A DNA stretch of 64,000 nucleotides from Polynucleobacter sp. UB-Piko-W3. Its GTDB lineage: Bacteria; Pseudomonadota; Gammaproteobacteria; Burkholderiales; Burkholderiaceae. The stretch's first letter is position 1; every line of letters starts with the position of its first letter. A program made the position numbers and the translations under genes. The notes below the pieces were generated by a model. The model had not been told where the DNA came from and searched no databases. It saw nothing but the letters and a program-made list of their open reading frames with translations. The DNA is taken from contig NZ_JACVPY010000002.1 in NCBI RefSeq assembly GCF_018881635.1, positions 1,260,525-1,324,524 of the forward strand. Reading direction: 5' to 3'. Shown piece by piece: positions 9,416 to 19,029 of the stretch.

Positions 9416-9885
9416 AAAGTCCCCTTCCCATTCTTATTATTGAGCAAAGCATCGATCCTTTTATTGTCATCATCTGACAAAGTAATAGTAATTACGGCAT
9501 TATTTCTGCGGCGTAAATAGGTCAATAACCCTGCTATTCCTATTAGAAGAATAATAAAAGGGCCAATCCAAAGAAGCCAGGTAATCGGCTTGACGGGTGG
9601 ACGATAGAGCACAAAATCTCCATAGCGCTCAACCATGAAGTTTCTAATTTGATCATCGCTCTTACCCTCTTTAATCAGAGTACGAATTTCTCGGCGTAGA
9701 TCATTCGCTAAATCAGAGCGTGATCCAGCCAATGACTCATTCTGACAAACTAAGCAACGCATCTCTTCCGAGATACTGATTAAGCGCTGTTCGATCACAG
9801 GATCATCTGCCAAGGGGGCAGCATCTCTAGCAAACGATGAGCCAAAACTCAAGACACAGAGGGCGATCAACAAAATCGACTTCAT
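9412..9885 (-). CDS. ccmH: Cytochrome c-type biogenesis protein CcmH (CcmL/CycL type)
   Basis: A 157-residue periplasmic thiol protein anchored by one C-terminal helix (about 105-125), with a signal peptide (residues 1-19). The redox motif EEMRCLVCQNESLAGS contains the LRCxxC-type pair used to reduce apocytochrome cysteines before heme attachment. Length matches the short CcmH form, with the TPR part supplied by the separate CcmI downstream. Overlaps of 4 bp with both neighbours tie it into the operon. Confidence 0.95.
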   Translation of the reverse strand: MKSILLIALCVLSFGSSFARDAAPLADDPVIEQRLISISEEMRCLVCQNESLAGSRSDLANDLRREIRTLIKEGKSDDQIRNFMVERYGDFVLYRPPVKPITWLLWIGPFIILLIGIAGLLTYLRRRNNAVITITLSDDDNKRIDALLNNKNGKGTL

Positions 9886-10412
9886 GATTTCTGAAGCTCG
9901 CTAATCAAGGGATAGATCTTTTGGTTCAATATGCTCATCGTAATGGGGCCAATATGCTTAAAGCGAATCGTGCCTGCTTTATCAATCACATAGGTTTCAG
10001 GCACACCATAGACGCCGTAATCAATCCCAACACGTCCATTAGAGTCAAATGCGGATAGTAGATAAGGATTGCCCTGCATGGCTAACATGGCAAGAGCATC
10101 TTCACGCTTATCCTTGTAGTCCAAGCCAATAATGGGGGCAGCCTTTGATTTAGCAAGCTCAACTAGTACTGGGTGCTCCTCACGGCAAGCAACACACCAA
10201 GATGCCCAGACATTCAATATCCAAACCTGCCCCTTCATGCTTGCAGGCGAGAAAGACTGATTAGCGTCTGATAATTGTGGAATTTCAAATGCTGGCGCTG
10301 GCTTATTAATTAATGGCGAGGGAACTTCTTGTGGATCACGATTTAAACCAATCGCCAAGAAAACAACCAAGACTATAAAAAGTAGGAGGGGAAGTAAAAA
10401 CTTTACTTTCAT
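9882..10412 (-). CDS. ccmG: Thiol:disulfide interchange protein CcmG/DsbE
   Basis: A 176-residue membrane-anchored thioredoxin-like protein. It has an N-terminal helix (5-23), then the active site WASWCVACREEHP (WCxxC) near residue 72 and the cis-proline loop GVYGVPETYVID, as in CcmG. It donates electrons to CcmH and apocytochrome c in the periplasm. The acidic GLDYKDKREDA insert is typical of the CcmG group. It overlaps ccmF and ccmH by 4 bp each. Confidence 0.95.
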   Translation of the reverse strand: MKVKFLLPLLLFIVLVVFLAIGLNRDPQEVPSPLINKPAPAFEIPQLSDANQSFSPASMKGQVWILNVWASWCVACREEHPVLVELAKSKAAPIIGLDYKDKREDALAMLAMQGNPYLLSAFDSNGRVGIDYGVYGVPETYVIDKAGTIRFKHIGPITMSILNQKIYPLISELQKS

Positions 10413-12328
10413 ACGACCTGCCTCTTGAGTTTGATGCGGTAGCGTCTATCAGAGATTGCCAATACACCGCCAAGAGCCATCAATAAGCAACCTCCCCAGA
10501 TCCAATCTACAAAGGGCTTGTAATACACGCGGACTGCCCAGGATTTATCAGGTAACTCCTCACCAAGAGAAACATAAATATCTCGCGTTAAGCCGACATC
10601 AATAGCGGCCTCAGTCATTGGCATGGTGGATGAGAAATAATTACGTTTCTCTGGATACATCATTGTCTGAGCCTTACCATTCTGATTCAGCAAGAAGGTT
10701 CCGCGCATTGCCTGGTAGTTTGGTCCAGGAACTACATTAGCGCCTTGAAACTGAATTTGATATCCGCCTACCGAAACAGTATCACCAGCGGACATACGCA
10801 CATCTTTTTCTTCTTGATAAGCGCCAACCATCGTGACGCCAATCACAAATACCGCAATACCAAGGTGGGCTAATTGCATACCAATAAATGAGCGCGTTGG
10901 CTTGCCCGTCTTTGCTTGCCGAATGATCTGTAAGCAACCGGAAGCAATAACCCAAAAAGCCAATAAGAAGCCAAGGCCAGCTAACCAAGTGAACTCGCCC
11001 ATCATCAATGGAATGCTGATACCTGCAAACACTGCAACCAAGCCTGCAAGCCATAAGCGCTTGATCACTGCCAGAAGATCCGAGCACTTCCAGTTGGTCC
11101 AAGGACCAATGCCCATCAATACCAATAAAGGCGCCATGAGAGGCACAAAGACACTATTAAAGTATGGCGGGCCAACAGAGATTTTTCCTAAATGAAGGGC
11201 ATCAATTAATAATGGATATAAAGTCCCAAGTAAGACTGACCCTGCAGAAACAACCAGGAAAACATTGCCCAAGAGGATAAATGTCTCTCTTGAGCTCAAG
11301 CTAAATTTACCGCCTAGAGAACTCTTAGGCGCACGCCATGCATAAAGAACTAAAGAAGATCCAACTACGAGAACCAAAAAGATCAAGATAAAGACACCAC
11401 GCTTGGGATCAGTAGCAAATGCATGTACTGATGTGAGAACACCCGAGCGCACTAGGAAAGTCCCCAGGAGAGATAGAGAAAAAGCAGTGATTGCTAATAA
11501 CACCGTCCAACTTTTAAAGCCACCGCGCTTCTCTGTAACTGCTAATGAATGCAATAGTGCAGTACCGACTAACCAAGGTATAAACGATGCATTCTCAACG
11601 GGATCCCAGAACCACCAACCACCCCAACCCAGTTCGTAGTAAGCCCACCAAGAACCTAGCGCAATCCCGAGTGTTAGAAATACCCAGGCAGCGGTTGTCC
11701 AGGGACGCGACCAGCGCGCCCATGCTGCATCCAATCTTCCAGATAATAAAGAAGCAATCGCAAAAGCAAACGCTACCGAGAAGCCAACATAGCCCATGTA
11801 CAACATCGGCGGATGAAACACAAGTCCAGGATCTTGTAATAGTGGATTTAAAGAGCGGCCATCTTGCGCAGCAGGCAGTAAGCGCTCAAATGGGTTAGAG
11901 GTTGTGATAACAAAAAGTAGGAGCCCACTCATCACTAAGCCCAAAACACCAATCACTCTAGCAACCATAAATTCATCTAAAGCTTTAGAAAGCTGGGCAA
12001 CCAAAATAGTCCAAGTACTTAATAAGAAAACCCATAAGAGTAATGAGCCCTCATGCCCACCCCATACAGCACCCAATCGATACATGACAGGCATCTGAGA
12101 ATTAGAATGCTCCGCGACATACAGCACAGAAAAGTCGTTGATATAAAAACTCCAGGCCAAGATTACAAAGGCCGTGGCAAGCAATAAGAAAACTGTTTGG
12201 GCAGCCGGTCTTGCGAGGATTAGCCACTCGCGACGGCCTTGATGCGCGCCTACCAATGGAAGCACACCCTGAATCAGAGCAATACAAAGCGCCAGAATGA
12301 GTGCGTAATGTGCAAATTCAGGAATCAT
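10409..12328 (-). CDS. ccmF: Heme lyase CcmF
   Basis: A 639-residue polytopic protein with about 14-15 membrane helices. The tryptophan-rich WWD domain reads [16 protein letters not shown], and there are conserved histidines nearby ([21 protein letters not shown]). CcmF with CcmH and CcmI attaches heme from holo-CcmE to CXXCH motifs. Length fits the family. The antisense strand holds several long open frames that are only shadows of this gene. Confidence 0.96.
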   Translation of the reverse strand: MIPEFAHYALILALCIALIQGVLPLVGAHQGRREWLILARPAAQTVFLLLATAFVILAWSFYINDFSVLYVAEHSNSQMPVMYRLGAVWGGHEGSLLLWVFLLSTWTILVAQLSKALDEFMVARVIGVLGLVMSGLLLFVITTSNPFERLLPAAQDGRSLNPLLQDPGLVFHPPMLYMGYVGFSVAFAFAIASLLSGRLDAAWARWSRPWTTAAWVFLTLGIALGSWWAYYELGWGGWWFWDPVENASFIPWLVGTALLHSLAVTEKRGGFKSWTVLLAITAFSLSLLGTFLVRSGVLTSVHAFATDPKRGVFILIFLVLVVGSSLVLYAWRAPKSSLGGKFSLSSRETFILLGNVFLVVSAGSVLLGTLYPLLIDALHLGKISVGPPYFNSVFVPLMAPLLVLMGIGPWTNWKCSDLLAVIKRLWLAGLVAVFAGISIPLMMGEFTWLAGLGFLLAFWVIASGCLQIIRQAKTGKPTRSFIGMQLAHLGIAVFVIGVTMVGAYQEEKDVRMSAGDTVSVGGYQIQFQGANVVPGPNYQAMRGTFLLNQNGKAQTMMYPEKRNYFSSTMPMTEAAIDVGLTRDIYVSLGEELPDKSWAVRVYYKPFVDWIWGGCLLMALGGVLAISDRRYRIKLKRQVV

Positions 12329-12759
12329 TTATTACTTCCATTTTTTTGGGCTTGATCTAAGGCATGCTTAGCCTCTGGTGGCATATAGTTTTCATCATGC
12401 TTAGCAAGCACTTCACTAGCAATGAATTCTCCACTGGTATTCATGCGACCTTGAATCACAGCACCCTTACCTTCTTTAAATAAATCTGGAAGAATGCCTG
12501 TATATGCAACTGGAATATCTTTCACGAGATCAGTAATAACAAAATGTACTGTCAAGCCATCACGCTTTACAGATTCATCTTTAACCATGCCGCCAATTCG
12601 GAAGACTTGGTCCTTTGGCGCCTTACCCGCAGCCACTTCACTAGGAGTAACAAACAAAGCAATATTACTATTAAGCGCATTCAAAATTAATGATGCAGCA
12701 ACTCCAATAACGACTAGAGCAGCAATAATGATCAATGCACGTTTATATCTCGATTTCAC
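12325..12759 (-). CDS. ccmE: Periplasmic heme chaperone CcmE
   Basis: A 144-residue protein. One N-terminal membrane anchor (about 7-28) is followed by an OB-fold domain with [12 protein letters not shown]. The heme-binding region is [13 protein letters not shown], where the histidine (about residue 125) binds heme covalently and the tyrosine is the usual axial ligand. It carries heme from CcmABCD to CcmF. The gene overlaps ccmF by 4 bp and ccmD by 4 bp. Confidence 0.95.
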   Translation of the reverse strand: MKSRYKRALIIIAALVVIGVAASLILNALNSNIALFVTPSEVAAGKAPKDQVFRIGGMVKDESVKRDGLTVHFVITDLVKDIPVAYTGILPDLFKEGKGAVIQGRMNTSGEFIASEVLAKHDENYMPPEAKHALDQAQKNGSNK

Positions 12760-12944
12760 TGACTACTTTCTCTATCAAACTGCTTAGCGAGTTGCTCTTG
12801 CTTGAGTCTGCGAACAATTGCCTTAAAGCGAGCACGCACTACTAAAGGCTCAAGTAATAAAACGAGTGCGCAAACACCAAAACTACCCCATACATAGAGT
12901 GCGTAGCCACCCATTGCAAAGAATTCTGCTGGACTATTCCACAT
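12756..12944 (-). CDS. ccmD: Heme exporter protein CcmD
   Basis: A 62-residue protein with a single membrane helix (about residues 15-33) and a basic tail ([19 protein letters not shown]), as expected for CcmD. The small subunit joins CcmC and CcmE and helps release holo-CcmE. Identification relies on length, topology and position between ccmC and ccmE. Its start overlaps the ccmC stop by 1 bp. Confidence 0.9.
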   Translation of the reverse strand: MWNSPAEFFAMGGYALYVWGSFGVCALVLLLEPLVVRARFKAIVRRLKQEQLAKQFDRESSQ

Positions 12945-13720
12945 TAGCTCTTAATCTCGCTCAATTGTCTCACCCAATCGGTATGAGCTTCACGCTCCAG
13001 AATGATGGCCCGTACTCGCATCAAACCCACTGCAATCGAATACATCCAGAAGCACAGGGCCATGAGTAGCATGCCCCAGAGCATGGTCTGCGCCATCGCA
13101 GGTGCTTTTGTCAAAGAAACGGAGGCGCCTTGGTGCAAGGTATTCCACCATTTCACTGAGAAATAAATAATAGGTACGTTCACCACTCCTACCAGAGCCA
13201 AAATCGCGCCCGCTTTATCTGCCCGACGTCGATCATCAATCGACGCCTGCAAAGCCATAAAGCCTAAATAGAGAAAGAGCAAAATTAATTCGGAAGTCAG
13301 GCGCGCATCCCAAACCCACCAAGTGCCCCACATGGGCTTACCCCAAAGCGCTCCAGTCCACAGAGATAGAAATGCCATCCATGCACCTACCGGCGCCAAG
13401 GCTTGAGCCATCATCGCGGATAAACGGGTGTTAAAAATCAAGCTGAGCCCAGCCCATGCAGCCATCACAAGATAGATAAACATCGACATCCATGAAGCTG
13501 GGACATGAACAAAAATAATGCGATAACCCTGACCCTGCACTGCATCTACTGGAGCAACAAAAAAACTGATCCACAGACCAGCCAAACCAAATCCAGCGGC
13601 AAGCATCCAGAAAATAGGAATCAGTTTTCCAGCAACTGGATAAAAAGTGCTCGGGCTTGATAACTTAAACCAGTTAATCAAGCGGTTATTCGAAAAAGAA
13701 GGGTTATTTACCTGATTCAT
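12944..13720 (-). CDS. ccmC: Heme ABC transporter permease CcmC
   Basis: A 258-residue protein with six membrane helices and the WWD domain PMWGTWWVWDARLTSEL, flanked by histidines (FVHVPASWMSMF; LHQGASV) that coordinate heme. CcmC loads heme onto CcmE in the periplasm. It overlaps ccmB by 4 bp. Confidence 0.95.
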   Translation of the reverse strand: MNQVNNPSFSNNRLINWFKLSSPSTFYPVAGKLIPIFWMLAAGFGLAGLWISFFVAPVDAVQGQGYRIIFVHVPASWMSMFIYLVMAAWAGLSLIFNTRLSAMMAQALAPVGAWMAFLSLWTGALWGKPMWGTWWVWDARLTSELILLFLYLGFMALQASIDDRRRADKAGAILALVGVVNVPIIYFSVKWWNTLHQGASVSLTKAPAMAQTMLWGMLLMALCFWMYSIAVGLMRVRAIILEREAHTDWVRQLSEIKS

Positions 13721-14382
13721 TCAATCGCAATCTTCACAGCAGCAGCACTCACCCAAGGTACAAATGCTAAAGCCAAAATTAATATAGCGCCAAGCAAAGA
13801 AAAATGGCCAGAGGTATCTAAGCCAACACTATTTGCGTAGACAGCGCCCGCACCAAAAATTAATACTGGAATATACAAAGGCAAAATTAACAAACTCATC
13901 AATACACTACCGCCTCGCACACCAAGGGTTAAAGCCGCACCAATAGAACCCAACAAGGATAGCACTGGAGTGCCTAGTAAGAGGGTGGCCATCAATACCG
14001 ATAAAGAACCAGCATCTAAATCAAACTGGATACCAATCACAGGAGCTAATAACACCAGGGGTAGACCACAAACGATCCAGTGTGCAATGATTTTTCCTGT
14101 CACCAACAAAACCATGGATTGCGGCGATAAAACCAACTGCTCTAAAGCCCCATCCTGATAATCTGCTGCAAACATCCGATGTAAACCTAATAAGGTAGAA
14201 AGCAAGGCAGCGACCCAAATCACGCCGGGGGCAATTTTTCTCAATAAGGCGGTGTCAGCACCAATGCCAAGCGGAAATAAGCTCGTTACCACTACAAAGA
14301 AAAATAATGCGGTCAGAACCTCACTCTTACGGCGCATGACCAAAAGCAAATCGCGGTGGATGATGGCAAGCAAGGCTCTCAT
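13717..14382 (-). CDS. ccmB: Heme exporter protein CcmB
   Basis: A 221-residue permease with six membrane segments. It begins with the typical basic cytosolic start IIHRDLLLVMRRKSEVLT, with an acidic-Asn segment further on (DYQDGALEQLVLSPQS). With CcmA it forms the ABC module that powers release of heme-loaded CcmE from CcmCD. It overlaps ccmA and ccmC by 4 bp each. Confidence 0.94.
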   Translation of the reverse strand: MRALLAIIHRDLLLVMRRKSEVLTALFFFVVVTSLFPLGIGADTALLRKIAPGVIWVAALLSTLLGLHRMFAADYQDGALEQLVLSPQSMVLLVTGKIIAHWIVCGLPLVLLAPVIGIQFDLDAGSLSVLMATLLLGTPVLSLLGSIGAALTLGVRGGSVLMSLLILPLYIPVLIFGAGAVYANSVGLDTSGHFSLLGAILILALAFVPWVSAAAVKIAIE

Positions 14383-15026
14383 AGTTCTAGCACCTGCATA
14401 TTGGGAATATTGATCTCTTGATGGCTAGTGAACACTAAAAGACCGCCAGCAGAGAGATGTTCAATCATTAAATTCTGCAACTCATGAACCGCCTGAATAT
14501 CAAGGGCATTAAAGGGTTCGTCCAAAATCCATAGCTTGGCCTGACGCGTTAACATGCGCGCCATTAATATTCGTCTCTTTTGCCCTGCAGACAAACAATT
14601 GACGGGTAAATTTTCGCGGCCGCGCAAACCAAAACGCCATAAACTTGCCAGGGCTTTTTCTTGGGAGAGAGCGATGTCATCTAACGCTGCGTACATCTGT
14701 ATATTTTCTAAAGCAGTGAGATCTTCTTTTAAGGCATCTCGATGCCCCAGAAATAAAAGCTCGCGGTGATAGGCAATGGGATCAAGCGCAATGGCTTGAC
14801 TACCCCAACGCACTTCACCAGATTCTGGTTTTGATAAACCTGTTAATAGGCGCAAGAGGCTAGTTTTACCAACGCCATTCTCACCGCGCACATGCAAACA
14901 GTTTCCAGCACTAATACGCAAATTGAGACCTGAAAATAGCTCTCTTTCACCGCGGACACAACAAAGTTCATGGGCTTCAAGCACCAAGGCAGAGTTACTA
15001 GAGGTTGTGGAAATATGAGCTGTCAT
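14379..15026 (-). CDS. ccmA: Heme exporter ATP-binding protein CcmA
   Basis: A 215-residue ABC ATPase. Walker A reads GENGVGKTSLLRLLTG, the signature CLSAGQKRRILMAR and Walker B LWILDEPFNALD, with the switch histidine in VFTSHQEI. Length matches CcmA. It is the first gene of the minus-strand ccm operon, about 27 nt downstream of the predicted transcription start. ATP hydrolysis by CcmAB releases holo-CcmE. Confidence 0.95.
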   Translation of the reverse strand: MTAHISTTSSNSALVLEAHELCCVRGERELFSGLNLRISAGNCLHVRGENGVGKTSLLRLLTGLSKPESGEVRWGSQAIALDPIAYHRELLFLGHRDALKEDLTALENIQMYAALDDIALSQEKALASLWRFGLRGRENLPVNCLSAGQKRRILMARMLTRQAKLWILDEPFNALDIQAVHELQNLMIEHLSAGGLLVFTSHQEINIPNMQVLEL

Positions 15027-15060
15027 GTGAGGCTGTGGCTTGAATCAAACCACCGCATGC

Positions 15061-15089
15061 ATTGTCCAAGAGCCCATCAGGGCTGTCAA
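15061..15089 (-). promoter_or_regulatory. Sigma-70-type promoter of the ccm operon
   Basis: On the minus strand a perfect -35 TTGACA (15084-15089) is separated by exactly 17 bp from a -10 GACAAT (15061-15066, four of six matches). The ccmA ATG is 35 bp further on. No other gene lies between, so this is the best candidate promoter for the nine-gene operon. Confidence 0.65.
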
Positions 15090-15188
15090 ACAAGCAGAAA
15101 TGGATTTTTGGGAATAATCCCTTTTAATTCAGATGCTTAGAGAATTATAAGCGGAGTCAAGGGAAGCTGCTTCCCTACATTTAAGGGG

Positions 15189-16160
15189 TTATTCTGGTTT
15201 AATGCCGGCACTTTTAATAATCTTGCCCCAGCGCACAGATTCTTTCTTCTGAAAGACCCCAAAAGCCTCAGGGCTCATGGCGTAATACTTTGCCCCCTCA
15301 GACTCTAGTTTTTTCTGCACAGAGGCTTGTTGCATGATTTTGCTTACCTCAGCATGGAGCTTTTTCACGACAGCTGGGGGAGTTCCGGCTGGCGCAAATA
15401 GGCCAATCCAGTTCTTAACATCAAAGCCAGGAAGTGTTTCACTAATACTCGGCAGATCTGGCATCGATGGATCTCTAGTAGCTCCTGTTACCGCCAAGCC
15501 ACGTAACTTATCACTTTTCACATACGGAAGAATGGTGGGCATAGTGGCAAACATGACTTGGGTTTGCCCCCCAATTAAATCGGTAATGGCAAGCGCATTA
15601 CCCTTGTAAGGAATATGAGTCATATCCACTTTAGCGGTAAGGATAAAGAGTTCGCCTGCTAAGTGACTGGCCGTACCAATTCCACCAGAGCCATAAGCCA
15701 CCTTACCGGGATTTGCCTTTAAATAGGCAATCAACTCACTAACATTTTTGACTGGAAGACTTGGATTAACAGCTAATAAACCCTCGGCATCCAGCACAAA
15801 GACTACTGGCACGAAATCCTTCATCGGGTCATAAGGCATGCTTTTGACAAGATAGGGATTGACTGCATGCGTACCAATACTACCCATGATGAGGGTGTAG
15901 CCATCAGCAGGAGATTTAGCAACAAAGTCAGCTCCAATATTTCCGCCACTACCAGTCTTATTCTCAACAATGACAGGCTGACCATAAGCTTCACTTAAAC
16001 CCTGAGCAATAATCCTTGAAAAACCATCCGCAATACCACCCGTAGCGAATGGGGAGATGATCTTGATTTGACGATTTGGATAAGTATCGGCCTGAGCGAA
16101 AGCACTCTGCTGACTCAATATAGCCAGAGTAGCAATAAAAGATAATGCAATTTTTTTCAT
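15189..16160 (-). CDS. Bug family (TctC-type) substrate-binding protein
   Basis: A 323-residue periplasmic receptor with a signal peptide ending at QQSAFAQA, then YPNRQIKIISPFATGGIADG, VENKTGSGGNIGADFVAKS and PADGYTLIMGS. The family loops are complete. Its start lies 1 bp after the stop of the next upstream gene, a solute-binding-like protein, so the pair is certainly co-transcribed. A 15-nt palindrome (15161-15175) lies just downstream of the stop but lacks a clear U-run. Ligand unknown. Confidence 0.9.
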   Translation of the reverse strand: MKKIALSFIATLAILSQQSAFAQADTYPNRQIKIISPFATGGIADGFSRIIAQGLSEAYGQPVIVENKTGSGGNIGADFVAKSPADGYTLIMGSIGTHAVNPYLVKSMPYDPMKDFVPVVFVLDAEGLLAVNPSLPVKNVSELIAYLKANPGKVAYGSGGIGTASHLAGELFILTAKVDMTHIPYKGNALAITDLIGGQTQVMFATMPTILPYVKSDKLRGLAVTGATRDPSMPDLPSISETLPGFDVKNWIGLFAPAGTPPAVVKKLHAEVSKIMQQASVQKKLESEGAKYYAMSPEAFGVFQKKESVRWGKIIKSAGIKPE

Positions 16161-16161
16161 A

Positions 16162-16914
16162 TTAAATGTCTTCAGATTTTTTAGTCAGTGGCGCAGCCGA
16201 TAATCCCTGTACTTGATATTGGGCAATTAAAGAGCTTACTAAACCCGTGGTAATGAAGTCTTCAATACAAGCGCTTAAAAACTCAATAGCCTCTAAGTGT
16301 GACTTTTGAGTAGCAATCGCCTGCTGAATACCAGTGAACTGACCATCGAGTATGCGCGCACCTGGAATTTTTTGAGTAGCAGACACTAGCCCTGTTTTGA
16401 GACCTGCGAGAGCATCTAATTTTTCCCTGACAAACAACTCATTACTAGCCTGAACACTGTCTGCATGGACCAAAGTCGCATGCTTAAGATTTCGCTGCAG
16501 CCAAAGATCATAAGCACTCTTGAAAAATGAGGCGATCCGAATACCGGGCTGATCCACCTCGGATACATTCACAATAGATGAGTTAGCAGGAACTAAGTAG
16601 CTAGCCTCAAGCTCTACATAAGCAGGGGTAAATGTCACTCTTTTAGCGCGCGCTGGATCAGACCCCACCAATGCAATTCCACACTTCCCATCAGCAGCCG
16701 AATTGACCACCTCATCCTGAGTTTCACAACCCAGTAGCTTAAGTTCAACACCCAAGTGCTGAGCAATAGCACGGCAAATATCAGGCGCAATACCAGTGGG
16801 TTCGCCAGCAGAAGACCTACCAGTAACTAACAAAAAATTACCTAAATACACAGCGGCGTAAAGAACGCCGTGAGGAGCCAGTTGGGCTCTCACGACAGGC
16901 GAAATAGAATTCAC
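16162..16914 (-). CDS. Periplasmic-binding-protein-like (family 3) domain protein without signal peptide
   Basis: A 250-residue protein matching the amino-acid-type solute-binding fold: LYAAVYLGNFLLVTG, GEPTGIAPDICRAIAQHLGV and a later DGKCGIALVGSDPARAKRV, followed by FTPAYVELEASYL. These usually follow a signal peptide, but here the domain starts almost at residue 10 and no hydrophobic export segment is present. It may be a cytosolic sensor or enzyme. The start is GTG at 16912-16914 behind an AGGA ribosome site. It lies 31 bp after a metal-dependent hydrolase gene and 1 bp before a Bug gene, all on one strand. Confidence 0.75.
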   Translation of the reverse strand: MNSISPVVRAQLAPHGVLYAAVYLGNFLLVTGRSSAGEPTGIAPDICRAIAQHLGVELKLLGCETQDEVVNSAADGKCGIALVGSDPARAKRVTFTPAYVELEASYLVPANSSIVNVSEVDQPGIRIASFFKSAYDLWLQRNLKHATLVHADSVQASNELFVREKLDALAGLKTGLVSATQKIPGARILDGQFTGIQQAIATQKSHLEAIEFLSACIEDFITTGLVSSLIAQYQVQGLSAAPLTKKSEDI

Positions 16915-16945
16915 AAAATCCTATTGAATAAAAGTCTGTAGCAAC

Positions 16946-17803
16946 TTAAAGCTGAACAGTTTCACCTTCGGTCATGGGGATAATTTTGATACTACTTCCC
17001 TTCATGGCTTCCTGGAACTCTGCCAAGGTACCTTTTGTCATTGGATTGGAGTTGTAATGCATTGGGATAACCATTTTTGGCTTGACCCAAGTACGCAATG
17101 CATAAGCAGCATCATCTGGTGCCATTGTGAAATTTCCACCAATTGGAATTAAAACTAAATCTGGTTTGTAATGCTCGCTAATAAATTTCATATCGCCGAA
17201 CAAGCCTGTATCGCCCATATGCCAAATCTTGAAGCCATTCTCTAATTCAATGATGTAGCCCATCGCTTCGCCAGCCGGATGAGATTCCATCTTGTCAGTT
17301 GCAGGATTCTTCCAAACAAGCAATGAGGAATGCTCGGCTTGCACAGCCGTAACCTTGACTCCAGGCAAAGGAGTGACGCGACCAGTCTTGTTAAAGCGAT
17401 GTCCTAAATCAGCAGGCAATGCACCCAATGTAATGAGAGGCGTTACCATATCAGCAGGGCCATATAGCTTTGTATTGTTCATCTTAGCTAATGCAGGTGC
17501 ATCACCAATATGATCTACGTGTGCATGAGTCACTAACAACAAATCAATTGGGCCAATGGCAGCTAAATCATTCTTGAATTGAGGTGGAGTCTTTGGACCA
17601 CCAGCAATCCAAGGGTCGATCAAGACAATCTTCCCGCCTGGCGTCTTAATTCGAAAACCAGCCTGACCAAGCCATAAGATTTCTGTCTTACCCTGCGCAG
17701 TACTAGCAGCAGAGGTCTGGGCATAAGATAGCCCAGGGCTCAGTAGTAATGCTGTCGAAACCAAGAAGCTAGAAATTGAACTTCTCAATGAAATGCTATT
17801 CAT
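16946..17803 (-). CDS. Exported metal-dependent hydrolase, metallo-beta-lactamase fold (UPF0173-like)
   Basis: A 285-residue protein with a signal peptide (to about residue 29, GLSYAQ). The beta-lactamase fold carries the metal motif LLVTHAHVDHIGD (HxHxDH), then VQAEHSS, WHMGDTGLF and VIPMHYN, matching the metal-dependent hydrolase group often called UPF0173. The cytosolic family lacks a leader, so export is a variation. Substrate unknown. It has its own GGGAGA ribosome site and heads a three-gene minus-strand unit with the binding-like protein and Bug receptor. Confidence 0.85.
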   Translation of the reverse strand: MNSISLRSSISSFLVSTALLLSPGLSYAQTSAASTAQGKTEILWLGQAGFRIKTPGGKIVLIDPWIAGGPKTPPQFKNDLAAIGPIDLLLVTHAHVDHIGDAPALAKMNNTKLYGPADMVTPLITLGALPADLGHRFNKTGRVTPLPGVKVTAVQAEHSSLLVWKNPATDKMESHPAGEAMGYIIELENGFKIWHMGDTGLFGDMKFISEHYKPDLVLIPIGGNFTMAPDDAAYALRTWVKPKMVIPMHYNSNPMTKGTLAEFQEAMKGSSIKIIPMTEGETVQL

Positions 17804-17970
17804 ACGCCGTCTCCCAATTACTTTTTCTATTAATAGAGAAACTATAGCCCAAATTCAGAGTGGCGGGTCTGAATGAGGCTCTATATGGCACCGCACCAAT
17901 TTAAGCCTAAACAATACAAAATACTGGATGCTCTCGATACATTGATATTGCATCTAGCACTTACCAAGAA

Positions 17971-17993
17971 AAAACCCCGCAAAGGGCGGGGCT
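17971..17993 (-). terminator. Rho-independent terminator of the quinone reductase gene
   Basis: A CCCCGC/GCGGGG stem (17975-17980 with 17986-17991) has a 5-nt loop. Read on the minus strand it is followed by a run of Ts (17974 downwards), 25 bp after the quinone reductase stop codon. Confidence 0.85.
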
Positions 17994-18015
17994 TGAGATG
18001 CTAATTTAATGCTGA

Positions 18016-18996
18016 TTAAGGAATCATAATAATGGCGCCAGAGAGCTTCCTACCTTCAGCTGCACGATGAGCATCAGCAGCCTGCTCCAAAGGAAACTTG
18101 GCAGCAATTTGCACCTTAACGTAACCCTTGGCAATTGCATCAAACACAGCCTTTGCATTCTCTTGTAGCAATGCATGCGTAGAATTGTGAGGAAATACAG
18201 AGGGTCTCGTTAAAAACAGACAGCCCTTCTTATTCAAAATCTCTGGCTGAATTTCAGGAGCAGGTCCTGAGGCAGCGCCAAATAAAGCTAGGGTACCAAA
18301 AGGAGCAACGCAGTCTAATGAGCCCATGAAGGTTGTTTTAGCAACAGAGTCATAAACCACATTCGCTTTTTTACCGCCAGTTGCTTTCAAGAATTCTTCA
18401 ACCCAATTTGGCTGCGAGTAATCAACCACTGCATCACATCCTGCTACTTTAGCTGCAGCCACTTTAGCTTGCGAGCCAACGCTACCGACTACAAAAGCGC
18501 CGAGTGCTTTTGCCCAGCCAGCCAAAATTTGACCAACACCACCAGCAGCAGCGTGCACTAAAACAACATCACCCGCCTTTACTTTATAGGTTTTTTGAAT
18601 CAGGTACTGAGCAGTCATTGCCTTAAAGAACACGGCTGCTGCAACTTCATCAGCAACATTATTTGGTACTGGTACTAACTTATCGGCAGCTACGTTACGG
18701 GCACTTGCATACGCGCCAATACCGGCATTCATATACATCACACGATCGCCTACTTTAAGACCTGCCACACCTTCACCTAAAGCCTCAACCACGCCTACAG
18801 CCTCATGACCAAGGCCAGTAGGCAAGTCAAGCGGGTAATAACCTGAGCGCTGATACACATCAATGAAGTTAAAACCAATAGCGGTCTGACGAATCTGTAC
18901 TTCGCCTTTGCCTGGAGGAGACAATTCTTTATCAATCACCTGAATTACCTCAGCACCGCCTAATTCGGAAAGACTAACTACTCGAGCTTTTGTCAC
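18016..18996 (-). CDS. NADPH:quinone reductase (zinc-independent MDR family)
   Basis: A 326-residue medium-chain dehydrogenase/reductase. It shows GFNFIDVYQRSGYYPLDLPT and GLGHEAVGVVEALG in the N-terminal domain and the nucleotide-binding AAAGGVGQILAGWAKALGA in the Rossmann domain. There are no zinc-ligand cysteines, as in quinone oxidoreductase Qor. It likely reduces quinones or reactive enones with NADPH in the cytosol. It lies 33 bp downstream of the DUF2452 gene on the same strand and ends in a clear terminator. Confidence 0.88.
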   Translation of the reverse strand: MTKARVVSLSELGGAEVIQVIDKELSPPGKGEVQIRQTAIGFNFIDVYQRSGYYPLDLPTGLGHEAVGVVEALGEGVAGLKVGDRVMYMNAGIGAYASARNVAADKLVPVPNNVADEVAAAVFFKAMTAQYLIQKTYKVKAGDVVLVHAAAGGVGQILAGWAKALGAFVVGSVGSQAKVAAAKVAGCDAVVDYSQPNWVEEFLKATGGKKANVVYDSVAKTTFMGSLDCVAPFGTLALFGAASGPAPEIQPEILNKKGCLFLTRPSVFPHNSTHALLQENAKAVFDAIAKGYVKVQIAAKFPLEQAADAHRAAEGRKLSGAIIMIP

Positions 18997-19029
18997 GTGT
19001 TACCTTATTAAAGATTGTTAAATAGAAAA

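Noticed and set aside
10833-11195. Plus-strand open frames inside ccmF
   Set aside because: Shadows of a clear 639-residue CcmF gene, without ribosome sites or domain motifs.
15161-15175. GGGAAGCTGCTTCCC palindrome as a terminator of the Bug gene
   Set aside because: The stem leaves almost no loop and no T-run follows; noted only as a possible weak stop or protein site.
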